NCBI GenBank assembly: GCA_020744425.1
Contig: JAGMUV010000006.1
Span: 3,162,001-3,226,000 of the forward strand
DNA: 64,000 nt
Direction: 5' to 3'
DNA from: Dactylonectria macrodidyma
Lineage: Eukaryota; Ascomycota; Sordariomycetes; Hypocreales; Nectriaceae
The position numbers and the translations under genes were made by a program. Shown piece after piece: positions 1 through 10,565 of this stretch; position 1 is the first letter of the stretch, and each line of letters opens with the position of its first letter. The notes beneath the pieces were generated by a model that saw only the letters and a program-made list of their open reading frames with translations, searched no databases and was not told the origin of the DNA.

Positions 1-2
1 TC

Positions 3-578
3 GCGCTGCTGATCCCTGGCCATATCTCGTCACTTTCTATAGTGTCTAGCTCGCCTCGCCTCGCGCGCACTGCGCCATCATTGGATTCGTGGTGGAAGCA
101 CCTGACCATGCTAGTTCCAGTCGGCATCGATGGCGAGTTGCAGCGGCTGTCGGAGAGGCTATTTTCCATGGAATGGCTCAAGAAGCGCGATACCGAAAAT
201 ACAGACCCGGCGCAGAATTTTCCACTCAACCAAGACAGATTCGCAGCGGATGAACTATTTAGTCGCCAGAACACACAAGTATCATTCAAAGGCTTCATGT
301 TGCAAGCGATCGGAGCAGCAATGCACTTCAAAAGTGAATCACAACTGGATGAAATCGTGACATCCGTCGGTCGCGGTCGAATCATGGTGATACACGGGGA
401 AGTGGACCAGTTCATCCCGTTCCATCATTTCAATTTCCTCAAGGCAGGGTTTGGTTCAGAAGGGATCGAGTACCACATGTTTCCCGGTTGTGGGCATCTT
501 CCTCTATGGGAAAGAGAAGGAGAGTTCAACTCGGCTGTGGAACGATTGATCCAAACAACCACTAGCTTGACGACTTAA
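3..578 (+). CDS. alpha/beta hydrolase, C-terminal part (5' end outside window)
   Basis: The reading frame is open from the first bases of the window to TAA at 576-578, so only the C-terminal ~191 residues are present. What is visible fits the last half of an alpha/beta-hydrolase: an amphipathic cap-like middle, then a beta-strand followed by HGEVDQFIPF, whose Asp is placed like the catalytic acid, and then FPGCGHLPLWE, whose His is placed like the catalytic base. The nucleophile elbow (GxSxG) must lie upstream of the window. Substrate cannot be told; fungal members include esterases, epoxide hydrolases and lipase-like enzymes. No intron is seen in this part. The true start is unknown. Confidence 0.75.
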   Translation, partial: ALLIPGHISSLSIVSSSPRLARTAPSLDSWWKHLTMLVPVGIDGELQRLSERLFSMEWLKKRDTENTDPAQNFPLNQDRFAADELFSRQNTQVSFKGFMLQAIGAAMHFKSESQLDEIVTSVGRGRIMVIHGEVDQFIPFHHFNFLKAGFGSEGIEYHMFPGCGHLPLWEREGEFNSAVERLIQTTTSLTT

Positions 579-1566
579 TGGCCATTCTCAAGAACTGATG
601 GGGCATGCTGTATTGTATACCGAATATCAAATGTGGAAGGTATTACTTCTCTAGTCTAAGGTGCAGTTTAGATGCGGTTTCAGCAATCCAAGCCGGATCA
701 TTTAGCTTTGGCTGACAATTGGCCGAACCCTAAGTTGCATGTAATTCCGTTCTGCGTTCTTGATCTAGATATTCATTGCAAAGATGTAGTCACCAAATGT
801 GTGTCGGTCTAGAAGTGTAGGGCACTTTGACGTGGCTGCACATCACTCGGTTCATCTGCAGTAGCTTGTTATTGATGTCAACATTGATCATTGGAATATT
901 TGTAACAAGGTCCCAGTCGCTTGTCTCAGTGCACTCATGAAGTTAGCCTATTGTGTTGGACAGAAGAACCAACGAAATGGCAGGATTGGTTAATGATAGG
1001 ATAAGCAGATCAATGTGCTTCCCGCTCAAGCTGTTCAATGTCGCTTGTTTGACAAACATTGCAATGGTAGGGATTCACAACCGGCTTACCAAATCCCGCA
1101 TGAATGGAAATATGCTGACTTCCATAGAACCGTCCTTAGTGTCCTTAATAATGAACCAGGCTTTTAGTAATAGATGCCGACTTATCCGTCTTGAGAGCTT
1201 CTTTGCGAAACCTGGGCTTCGATGTGCTCAAGCGTGTCCCAAAAATCATGAACAAATTTGCCCAGTGCCTTCAAAATTCGCCATTCACCCTTGTTTGATC
1301 ATTCACCCGGAAGTTTGGCTAAGGTCTGCAACATCAACTTTATTCAGCTCGGTTTCGCGGCACTCGTGAATGCATCGCAGTACGTCATAGGCTAGTCGGC
1401 ACTTGTGGTGGCAACCATCCGGATCTACCGGATCCTGTGAGAAAGCTTGGTATAAAGACGGGATGAAATCCATCACACCATATGAGATTCTAATAAAAAT
1501 CCCGTATGCATCTAGAGCTCTGTATAACATCCGTTTTTCCGACCCCGTTGGTCCAATTTCCCCGAC
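579..1566. other. intergenic, no gene seen
   Basis: Between the hydrolase stop and the SYLF gene start there are only short frames without protein-like composition or splice support. The last few hundred bases presumably contain the SYLF gene promoter, but no clear TATA or other motif was picked out. Confidence 0.5.
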
Positions 1567-3164
1567 ATGCAGAAGGTGGTGTCCAAACTACCGTCCTGGG
1601 ACACAACCAAGACACAGAGCAAGAAAGGCTTCGATAAGGCTTGGGCTTGGGCTGATAAGCTCGGAGCGCCAATCAACAGATTCTCTAACCGAATTGGAAG
1701 CGAGGCGTTTTGGCCGACAACACTGGACAAGGAGAGTGACAAGGCAGCCAGAATCCTAAGGTCGTTTTGCAGTGAGTATTTGTCGTTTCACCTGAGAGGC
1801 AAACTCTTGGCTGACGGAATTACCCTACAGAGGATGGTTTCTACGCGGAAGAGGACAGGCCAACCGATCAGGCTGGACCAAAACAGAAACAAAGAGTCCT
1901 TAAAAAAATTCCGCAAAAAGTCATACAGAATGCTGTTGGTCTCGCTATTTTTACCACCATGCGCACCGGATTGTGGGTTTCCGGGGCCGGCGGTTCCGGT
2001 GTCCTGATAGCCCGCGGCGAGGACGGAGCATGGTCTCCTCCATCTGGCATTTTGTTACACACGGCTGGCTTGGGATTTCTCGTAGGTGTCGACATCTACG
2101 ATTGCGTTGTTGTAATCAACAACCGCAAGGCTCTCGACGCCTTTACAAAGATTAGAGCGACGCTGGGCGGCGAGATCAGCGCCGTCGCCGGTCCGGTTGG
2201 AGCTGGTGGGGTTCTGGAGAATGACGGCAAGTGGAAACAGGCAAATAGGCCTGTCTTCACGTACCTCAAGTCCCGGGGATTTTATGCTGGTGTTCAGGTT
2301 GATGGTACAGTCATCATTGAAAGAACTGACGAGAATGCACGTTTCTATGGAGAGGAGATTGGAGTCGCCGATATCCTGGCCGGCAAAGCGCGGCATCCTC
2401 CACCAGAGATCAAGATGCTGATGGAAACGCTCAAGGCAGCAGAAGGCCGCACCGACATCGACAAAGAGCTCATGGACGAGCTAGAAGGCCAGCCGGCACC
2501 AGGCGACGTCGACATCGAAGCTCCGAGCGATGACAAGATATTTGGAATCCCAGATCCCGAGGATCCGGATCCGTATGGCGTGCTGGCTTTGGAGAAGGAA
2601 GGCCTCGAAATCCGCGATGCTGCGACTCGGTCAAGACCATCAAGCGAACAGTTTGAGTATCACCCAAGCCCCAACAGTCCCATCTACAACAAATTCTACC
2701 GAAAGAGCATGGAGCTCTCGGGAACAAGGAGTCAACGCGAGAGCTACAACTCAGACGCCGATTCCCACACATGGCGGAAGGGAGGTTCACCCTACACAAC
2801 TAGCGAGTCTGGAACACAGACAGAGCCAGTGACAATAATTCCGCTTTCAAGCTTCAAACACAACAGCACCGGCCAGCAGGATGTGGCACAAGATGCCTCG
2901 AGTGTCTATCACGATGCTTCTGGGGGTAGCACGAATATTAACAGCAGCCCTTACGACCATGCTGCCGATAATCCGTGGGGATCTGGAGAGAGCATCGATC
3001 GAGTCTATGGCGCGGAAAACTACTTGTCAATTGTCAATGGGGATGACAAAACTGACACGTCAGATGCTGCTACTCCTGAGGTTGTCAAGAGGGTGCCGCC
3101 ACCATTGCCGCCAAGAAATCCTCCTCCAATGAATCTTGGACTTGAAGAAATTAGCCTGAAGTAG
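1567..3164 (+). CDS. SYLF (Ysc84/SH3YL1-type, DUF500) domain protein
   Basis: Two exons, 1567-1771 and 1831-3164, joined across a 59-bp GTGAGT...CAG intron; 512 residues. The splice restores a conserved run (KAARILRSFC then KDGFYAEED) that is broken without it. Residues about 55-270 are a SYLF domain: GLAIFTTMRTG, GSGVLIAR, WSPPSGI, GLGFLVGVDIYD, ISAVAGPVG and VIIERTDEN are all hallmarks. In yeast Ysc84 and animal SH3YL1 this domain binds phosphoinositides and actin at endocytic sites. Unlike those proteins there is no C-terminal SH3 domain. The ~240-residue tail is acidic and Ser/Thr-rich and ends with a proline cluster, PPPLPPRNPPP (residues ~491-501), itself a plausible SH3 ligand. This is the usual arrangement in filamentous fungi as far as I recall. 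A cytoplasmic, membrane-trafficking role is inferred from the family. Confidence 0.9.
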
Positions 3165-4224
3165 AAGAGCAAATTGAGCTTCTCTTGCGAGTACCTCGGT
3201 GAAGGAAAGTAATCTAGTTGAAGGACCTCGGCTTCGTATTCTGGAACACCATGATTTAGGGCCAGTTTTAGACGCATTGCAAGACCTCGATTTTTTCCTT
3301 TCTCGGTTTGCGCTATGAGTTGTTCTTGTCTAATCGACTAGAACGTTGAGTGTAGACCTAAAAGCAGGAATAACTAACTGTGTTAAGAGAATATGCTGAG
3401 TCAATAACCCGGTCACCGTTCTTGCAATGTCGATCTTCGGATCATTTGTCTGCGATACGGGGCTTAGCGCGACCCAAACAACAAAACGATCGCCGTCCGA
3501 TAAACGGATCACCATTTAGAGGCCATCGTGAACCCCCCCGAGTCATGTTATGGGGACCCGTCGTCCATGCCTAGAAGCTAACCCCTCCGCATTTCAGGTG
3601 GTTCGCAACGATCACCTGGAATAGGTCTAGGTCCTGGGACCACCCGCAGCCCTCGGACGCTGCTAACGTTTCAGTTCTCGCACGATTTGCTTCTCCCACA
3701 TGGCGCAAGGAGTCAGAAACTGACACGGCGAAGGGGGATGAAAAGCTAGGGCCCAGTCTAAAAAAAAAGAAGAAAAGAAATTCTGTCATTGGGCAAATCA
3801 TTGAAACGGAATTGAACAGGGATGTCAAGACTCTCGGTACTCTTACCTAAAACGATGCTGCACCACGAAGTCTGTGCAGAAACATCAGACTTGCACCACC
3901 AAAGCGCATGACCGAAATAGTAGAGGAAACGGCGGGCTGTAACTTCTTGGCGTCTGGAATTGCTGTCAATGAGCTCCTTTTAGGTTGGAATTTAGCTCGT
4001 CTGACAAGTTTGCGCGCGGGGGTTTGGAGCTCAGCTCAATCCACTGTTCAGACGAGCCGAGGCTTATGCCTGGGAGGACTGAGGTGGGATACATCTCCTG
4101 AGTTGCTGGGTTATGATAAATAGCCTCGCTCATCCCATGGTTGAATCAACTATCAGCATCATCAATCACATCTTCACTTCTCAACTCTAAAGTTCTATCT
4201 CCAGCTCCTCCAGCAACCGCCACC
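3165..4224. other. intergenic and cutinase promoter region
   Basis: No convincing gene. A purine-rich A/G tract lies at about 3759-3782. The ~200 bp before the cutinase start contain a possible TATA-like GATAAATAG near 4115 and the CCGAGG site listed separately; a CT-rich leader precedes the ATG. Confidence 0.45.
4057..4062 (-). promoter_or_regulatory. candidate fatty-acid/cutin response element (CCTCGG core)
   Basis: CCGAGG on the plus strand (CCTCGG on minus) about 165 bp before the cutinase ATG, inside an imperfect palindromic stretch (AGCCGAGGCT). CCTCGG is the known core for the FarA/FarB-CTF1 Zn2Cys6 regulators that induce cutinase and lipid-use genes. Position and gene context fit; one hexamer alone is weak evidence. 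Confidence 0.4.
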
Positions 4225-4975
4225 ATGAAGTTCAGTGTTCTTCCTCTTCTGCTTGCCACTTCGGTCTCTGCCCTCCCTGCTCTCAACCCTAATGATAACC
4301 TCGAGGCTCGCCAGCTTGGAGGCAGCATCACCCGCAACGACCTCACCGACGGCGATAGTACTTCCTGCGCGGGGGTCATCTTCATCTACGCTCGCGGCTC
4401 CACCGAGAGTGGTAACCTGGTAAGTATAGTCTATCAACTAGCAGCTTGGCCTCTCTAACTAACCACTCTAGGGCACGCTTGGGCCTAGAATTGCCTCGAA
4501 GCTAGAGGCAGAGTACGGTTCAGATGGAGTCTGGATTCAAGGCGTTGGCGGCGCGTACCGTGCCACCATCGGCGATAACGCTCTCCCTCGTGGAACTTCT
4601 ACCGCCGCCATCAACGAAATGGTCGGTCTCTTTGAAGAGGCCAACACAAAGTGTCCCGACGCAACTCTCATCGCCGGCGGCTACAGCCAAGGCGCCGCCC
4701 TTGCAGCCGCAAGTATCACCGATCTCGACTCTGGCATCCGCGACAAGATTGCCGGTACGGTGCTCTTCGGATACACAAAGAACCTGCAAAACGGCGGTGA
4801 GATTCCCTCATACCCCGCCGATCGGACCAAGGTGTTCTGCAATGTTGGAGACTTGGTGTGCACTGGCTCGTTGATCGTTGCTGCGCCGCATCTAGCCTAC
4901 CAGAGCGACGCTTCGGGCGAAGCGCCTGAATTCCTGATCCAGCAGGTTGCGGCTGTTGGCGGTGGTTCTGCTTGA
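4225..4975 (+). CDS. cutinase, secreted (carbohydrate esterase family 5)
   Basis: Exons 4225-4419 and 4472-4975 flank a 52-bp GTAAGT...TAG intron; 232 residues. An upstream in-frame frame exists, but the ATG at 4225 has a perfect context (GCCACCATG) and begins a classic signal peptide ([16 protein letters not shown]), followed by a short pro-region ending near ARQLGG. The catalytic triad is readable: Ser137 in GYSQG, Asp192 in CNVGDLVC and His205 in APHLAY. The Ser-Asp and Asp-His spacings (55 and 13) equal those of the classic Fusarium enzyme. Cysteines are present at the positions that form the two family disulfides. The enzyme hydrolyses cutin polyester outside the cell. A 22-bp copy of its 3' coding end lies downstream of the stop (see findings). 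Confidence 0.97.
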
Positions 4976-5013
4976 TTTGGAATTAGATATTAAGATATCA
5001 GTGTGGGCTGGTC

Positions 5014-5041
5014 CCATGCTCCGAGAAACAATGAATTTGAT
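5014..5041. repeat. 28-bp dispersed repeat, copy 1
   Basis: Lies ~40 bp after the cutinase stop. It matches 12431-12458, downstream of the MFS transporter stop, at 26 of 28 positions; the two differences are transitions. Core CAATGAATTTGAT is identical. Function unknown; both copies sit in presumed 3' UTRs. Confidence 0.6.
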
Positions 5042-5057
5042 GGTTGATGTTGTGCTC

Positions 5058-5079
5058 AATTCCTGATCCAGCAGGTTGC
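5058..5079 (+). repeat. 22-bp duplicate of the cutinase 3' coding end
   Basis: Exact copy of cutinase coding bases 4929-4950 (encoding FLIQQV), located in the 3' flank 129 bp downstream. The copy continues in a frame reading FLIQQVATLGD, resembling but not matching the native C-terminus, which suggests a decayed partial tandem duplication. Confidence 0.7.
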
Positions 5080-7035
5080 TACTCTTGGTGACATCATTGG
5101 GACTAGTTACACACCAAAGTGAACAATTGTAGCCCATTCTAGTTGCTCATTCTAATCATAATCGTCATCGCTGAACCAAATGTCTTGAAACATCCGAGTA
5201 GAATCAGAAGTCCAATCGAAACTGAATCGCCGTAATCTCTCCAGGTAGTGGTCTGTCATACGTGGTACTGGCCATATAGAGGTGTATCGGATCGTCAATT
5301 GGGTTGACAGCATGGTAAAACCTGACGACGCGGAATGCGCCGGCCAGGTGGATGCCTTGATCAGAGAATATTCTGTTTCGTTCTCGAGCCGTGCCACAAC
5401 CAGAGAGTTAGGCGAAAAATGGGGAAGAGGTGTGCAAGTTCATGTCCAAGAAATCGGCTACTGTGAATGAGTTTTCACCAGGGACTAGATAGCTCTGGAG
5501 CGGATTTTCCACTTTCTTAAAGAAACCGGCGAAATGGAAGAGTGTGCACGGGGACAGAGCTGTCGCAACGTCTTCTCCGTTTTTGAGCTAGACAGGATCA
5601 AGCCCTATTAGCTAGCACAGGGAATGAAATGTAGCAAGTTCTTTAACTGCCAAACCCTACCTGCGAAACCCAGGATTGTCCTTGATGGCGGCGAACGCTG
5701 CTTCGTGACACTAAGGCGAAGGAACCGCCCTATCCCGATGGGAAACGAGGGCCTTGACCGATGTGCTGTACGACGAAACAAACAGGCCTAGGGACGACTT
5801 GGAAGGAGTTTCTCCGTAATATCTAGCTGCATGAATGGGAAACTTGGTAAGAGGCCCTGTAGGAATCCACCATATTGGTCCCGCAATCGTGTCTCATAAC
5901 CACGACACGGTCTGTTCCGTGCGTAGACTACCGTAATCCAGCCTCTTCATGATTTCGTCATGACGAAGATAGGCTAGAGGTAGAGGTAAATCCAGTCATT
6001 GGGGGTAATGAGGGCATCGCTGCGGATTGAACGGGTGTTGAGGACAGCAATGACGCCGCGCTGTAGTCTATCAACGTGGATAGGCAGCAAGAAATTGGGA
6101 AATCCAAGTTCACCTCGGATCTTATCAAGCCACTCCTCAAGCAAGTCCTTGAATTGCAGGCTGCTGAGTTGACATGATCATCCGGGATGCGGCTTACTGC
6201 TCGGTGGCCGAACTAGACAGCCTGGTCTAGGTCCCTGAGACCGACCGTTAAGGAGAACCTCTCACTGAGTCTGACGCGAGATTGCGTTGATAGATGAACC
6301 AGCCAGGATGCTCCGCTGGCATGAAGTCGATTTCACTGAGTGTCAGATGGCCCCTTTGAGGTCACTGGCAGCTCCTGTCAATCTGTACCTGTCTTTCAAT
6401 CGGGCTGCGAGGATCTCCATCAGGCCCCAGCGACAGGAGCCCCTTGTCGGTCCTAGGCGAGGTATAAGCGCGAGGCATCAGTCACTTACTCCGTTCATCA
6501 CCACTCTGACTACCGTCCTGACTCTGCTCGTCAGCAGCACAATGGTCCTCCTTGTCAACGTTGTCTCGGCGTTGCTTGTGGCCCTCAGAATTCTTTCCGA
6601 CAAAGTGATTCTAAACAGCTCTGGAGTCACTATACCGCGGCCGGGGACGACAGACCTTATCGCCACCAGCCTTCCGAGCAGTGATAGGATCACGCAAGTA
6701 CTCCTTGACCATATCGAATGAGGCGTCCGGGTCGCGGGAGACATACGCAACCGTGACGCAGAGTTAGGCGAGTGAACCGCCAGCTCGAGTTCAGATGCTC
6801 GAACTAAACGAGCCATTCCCAAGTAAGTTGGCTGACAAACCATTTGAAGCAAAAGTTGTAGCGGCGTTAGGCATTAGTGTCGTCGGGCCAGACGATGGCG
6901 GCGGCTGCGGGCGCAAGCGGAGGGGCAGGCCGGGGCTTAAGCATGGGCTTGAACCGGTCCATCCTAAGGGAGTCAACGTAAAAGGGGCTCAACAAGATGA
7001 AACAAATCCGAGAAGAATGAGAGGGAAAGAGAGAT
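5080..7035. other. gene-poor interval with one protein-like remnant
   Basis: No complete gene is supportable. On the minus strand about 5408 down to a TGA at 5204-5206, ~65 codons read like real protein (for example FRVVRFYHAVNP and ITAIQFRLDF) but have no start, no recognised family and an upstream in-frame stop. The rest consists of short frames with no family resemblance. Confidence 0.4.
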
Positions 7036-7312
7036 CTGTTGCAGTTGAGCGGCTGGGGTTTGTGTATGAGGGAACTTTTAGGTACTTTGCCGTGGTTTTT
7101 CTGTTGCAGCAGTGCTAAGGGCCTTTAGGAAGCATATCATCACCAAGGGGAGGCGCAGAGACACGGCTTGGTTTAGCATTACGGGTGATGAATGGCCGAT
7201 TGTCAAGAGGGCTTTCGAGGCGTGGTTGAGTCAAGATAATTTGGACGGAGACAGTAGGCAAGTCAGGGGACTGAAAGACATTAGACTGAGTTTTGAGAAA
7301 GAACATCAGTGA
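7036..7312 (+). pseudogene. 3' remnant of a GNAT-family N-acetyltransferase gene
   Basis: Two pieces join across a clean 47-bp GT...TAG intron (7082-7128) to give ~85 residues typical of the C-terminal half of fungal GNAT acetyltransferases: VERLGFVYEGTFR, then KHIITKGRRRDTAWFSI, then GDEWPIVKRAFEAWL, ending with TGA at 7310-7312. Family members transfer an acetyl group from acetyl-CoA, but here the N-terminal half with the acetyl-CoA pyrophosphate loop is absent. The bases just before VERLG are a purine-rich GAAAGAGAGA stretch that breaks the frame. I therefore call it a truncated gene. An unrecognised extra 5' exon would change this. Confidence 0.65.
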
Positions 7313-7437
7313 TAGACTGGTTGATTGTGCGGGTGACCAGAAATATGTAGAATGAAGTAGAACCACCAATACCAGAGCCTCATCTCACTCCCGAGACAAT
7401 ATCTGGGGTGTCTCAGACGATCATACGAACCCGGCCA

Positions 7438-8607
7438 TCAAGAAAACTTGATCTTGGACGCGTCCAGAGTCAAAACATACCTTCCTCCCGCCACCTCGGT
7501 CAACCCATACAGCTTCTTCCCTCTCTTGTCATAGCTAAGGTCCTCGGGACTGCGCGGCACAATGCCCTTGTTCTGACGAGCCGCCTTCCCCGGAACCCAG
7601 CCCCAGATGTCGCCGGCGCTCTTCCCGTTGCTGCGAGAGATGTAAATCTTTCCGTTTGCCTGCACGGCTCCCTGCATGCGTTCGATGCCGACGCAGTATG
7701 CCCACGACCCCTTGGCGGTCTTTTTGTCTGCCCGGAGCTTGCGAGTCTTGGAGTCGAGTTCGTACTGGACCATGCGGATGGGTACATCGGTGGTGGTTTG
7801 GTACTCGCCGACCATCAGACTATCGGGGCTCGTGGTGCGGTCCAGGGCGATCCACGAGAAGCGGAAATTGAATGAAGGCGTCCACTTGTACCATCTAGTC
7901 TTTGTTAGAAAAAGGCCATCCACTCATGCACGCATGCGAACGAACCTGATCTGGGGCACCACATATTTGTAGCCCGCAGCTGAGTACCCTCCTCCGCTCT
8001 TCTTCCCCACGCCATCACCATTGCCAACCTGCCAGATGTTGCTCAGGTCAAACACCCGGATTCCATTCTTAGTATCCACCACCCAAAGAGTGTTGCCATA
8101 CCACATAATGCCTCCAGCATGAACAGGCACCTCGCGGAAATTATCCTTGGCATGCGGGTAGACGAGCAGAACATGGCGATACGAATAGTCCGCGCGGTCC
8201 ACAAACGTGACCCTCGCGCTTTTGTCGTCGTCGCGGTGCCAGCTGACGATCCAGCCATTCTTGCCCTCATAGGTACCAGCATCCAGAGCATCTGCCGTTG
8301 ACGTGATACCCTGAGGCACCCATTTGTGCGTGTTCTGGTCGTCAAAGTCGGGCGTCTTCTCCCAGGCCTTTTTCGCAGCGGGCCCGGTCATTTTATGGTT
8401 TCCATCGTCAAAGACGTGAGCCACAGACACCTTCTTGCCCGAGTCGGAGAAGATTTTGGAGAGGGTCTGGACGTTTGGGTTGTCGCCCTGGTCGGTCAGG
8501 ACAAAGTCTGCGCCATTTCTCTTCTTGGAACTGGTGTTGCAGTTGTTTGCATTTTGAGCGAGGGACAGGGTCCAAGCGGCGACGGAGAGGAGGAGAGAGA
8601 GCTTCAT
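7438..8607 (-). CDS. secreted protein of unknown function, possible beta-propeller
   Basis: Exons (minus) 8607-7946 and 7894-7438, with a 51-bp intron between them that splits the Arg codon of PQIRWYKW; 372 residues. The start gives a clear signal peptide (MKLSLLLSVAAWTLSLA, then QNANN). The mature protein is rich in short beta-like segments with aromatic and glycine turns, such as GWIVSWHRDDD, GGIMWYGNTLWVVDT, MQGAVQANGKIYISRS and GDIWGWVPG. This looks like a beta-propeller but no standard repeat motif is visible. From memory, similar proteins exist in filamentous fungi and in actinobacteria as hypothetical secreted proteins; that is recollection, not a search. No catalytic motif is identified. 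Probably extracellular. Confidence 0.8.
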
Positions 8608-10565
8608 GCTGGATGCAAAGTGACCATGACTTTACAACACTGCCGATACTATAACCTTGCGAGGGAGCGACTTTATAAGCAGCCTCGGCCGGTCGTACAA
8701 CTTCGCGTGCCTAAAATTAGATGGTCGAAGAGGCGGTGTCATCACCCGGAGATTGTTTCTTAAAGCGAAACATCGTTGCAGATCTATAACCCTGGCTTAT
8801 GCAGAAGGGTTGCCTTTTGTTCATGCTTTGGGTTATTCGTACAAATTGCTCTGCTGATCTGGGGGTAAGCAGGAGCAAGTATTCGCCCGGTCCGCCTTAG
8901 CTTATCCCTTGGACTGTCAGAAGGCAACACTTGCGCTAGAGACAGGGGGTCAGATCAACGAAAATAACGCAAATGAAAGGTACCTCCGCCCCCGCCTATT
9001 TTTAGTGGTGATAGAAGTCCCAGAATTTCCTGTTCCTTGCGTAACTTATACAGCTGTCACTGACAAACGGCAGCAGGCAGCAAGGCATTCCGGGGTTACA
9101 CAGGCGTTACCTGGAATGGCATATATCTTCAACATGTTTACTTTTCAGTTAAAATAGTAAGCCATTAAAGCTTGACTTATTAATCTACTACGAAAAGCCT
9201 TTGTATAGAGCATTCTGGCACGAACGCAACTGTTCCTCAAGAAGTGAGAAGCACGTACGTTTTACATATATATATACAAAGAAGAGTTATGACGAAATCT
9301 TCCACCTAGATCCTTACTGCTGGCAATACAACTGTGACAGCCTTGCAATCAGTACTCTGGGGCGGTTCAAGGCTGCGGGCACCTTGCCTAGGCTTACAGT
9401 CGTTACTTTACTGAGGGTACATCACTAGGTGCCTTGTTCTAGACTCGAGCCTCTGCCTATGTAGGCCCTTGCTTTGGCGAGTAGAGAAGAGGCGACATCT
9501 TGGCAAGTTTTACATCTTTCCCGCGCCCGCAAACAGGCATTGGGCTAACTATACTCGACCCTGTTTTTCCCGGCTTGGGTTACCTGAGTCAAGAGATACC
9601 CTCGAAAGCTTGCTTATCGGTAAACAAAACGCCCGTTATTTAATCGACTGTGGCATTTGCCGAGCCTCCAAGTGCTTCTCTCTTGCCCATCATTGGTCAC
9701 TTGGAGACTTGGCAAACGCCTTTAAACTCCCGTGCCCAGATTATGGCGACTAGATCTGGCCCCGAGTCGAGGTGCAACCTTTGGGATGCGGGGAAGGGCA
9801 AGCACTAGAGGCCTCCCGGTTGTTTTCTTTCCGTATCCTTGCATCTTCCAGAAGCTGGTTCTTTTGAGCACCTTCCTAAGGTGTCCTAGTCGCAGGTAGT
9901 GCCGGCCGCTTAAGCTTAAATCACGCAGTCGAGGTAAGCGTCGCATCCCAGGTGAAGTGGGGGAAGGCTTGGCTTCTATACGAATTTACTGAGTTTATAA
10001 GGTATTTAGTCGCCTCTTCCCCGCGCGCCAAGCAATCCTTTTTTCCCCAGGCTCCCGGGAGGCGTCCAATTATGCTTTGGGATTGCCAGATTTTTCGGTA
10101 TTACCCGGAGCTTCTATCACGACCCGAATGATGACGTCGCACCAGGAAGCAGATTGAGGGGATGCTGTGAACGGATGTGCTAATGCTAGGAGTTAGCTGG
10201 GCCAACAGCGAGGCAGGATTTCAGCCCGGGCATTGCTAGCTTGCCCAGATGCTCAGGCGAGAGCGTAGTTGACAGATAAGGGAAGTAAGATGACCATCAT
10301 ACATGTATCTTGACTGCTGTAAGGTATCGAAGAGGTACTGCCTAGCTCTGGTTGTCTTGAGACGATAGGCAAGACTAGCCTTCTTTAAAGTACCATTCAA
10401 TAATGCCTCAATCGATCCCTCTGTGATACCTTACGGTGGTCAGGGAAATCTTTGCCCTCCAAGTATAAATCCTTGACTCCCCAGATGCCACATCGCAGAT
10501 CCCATCCACTCGTTCCCCGCATCCTTGAGACAAATACAGGCTTGAGTACATAGTATTCTACAACA
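8608..10565. other. long intergenic region, no gene seen
   Basis: About 2 kb between divergently oriented genes. Frames are short and unlike proteins. A TATAAAT at 10464-10470 lies ~95 bp before the MFS start and is a likely core promoter element. A TA-rich run (ACATATATATATAC) is near 9263-9277. Confidence 0.45.

Noticed and set aside
953..1369. 138-codon plus frame before the SYLF gene
   Set aside because: No recognisable domain, no start context or splice support.
6478..6852. 124-codon minus frame with an overlapping plus frame
   Set aside because: Low-complexity Arg/Thr/Leu-rich text on both strands; no homologous motif seen.
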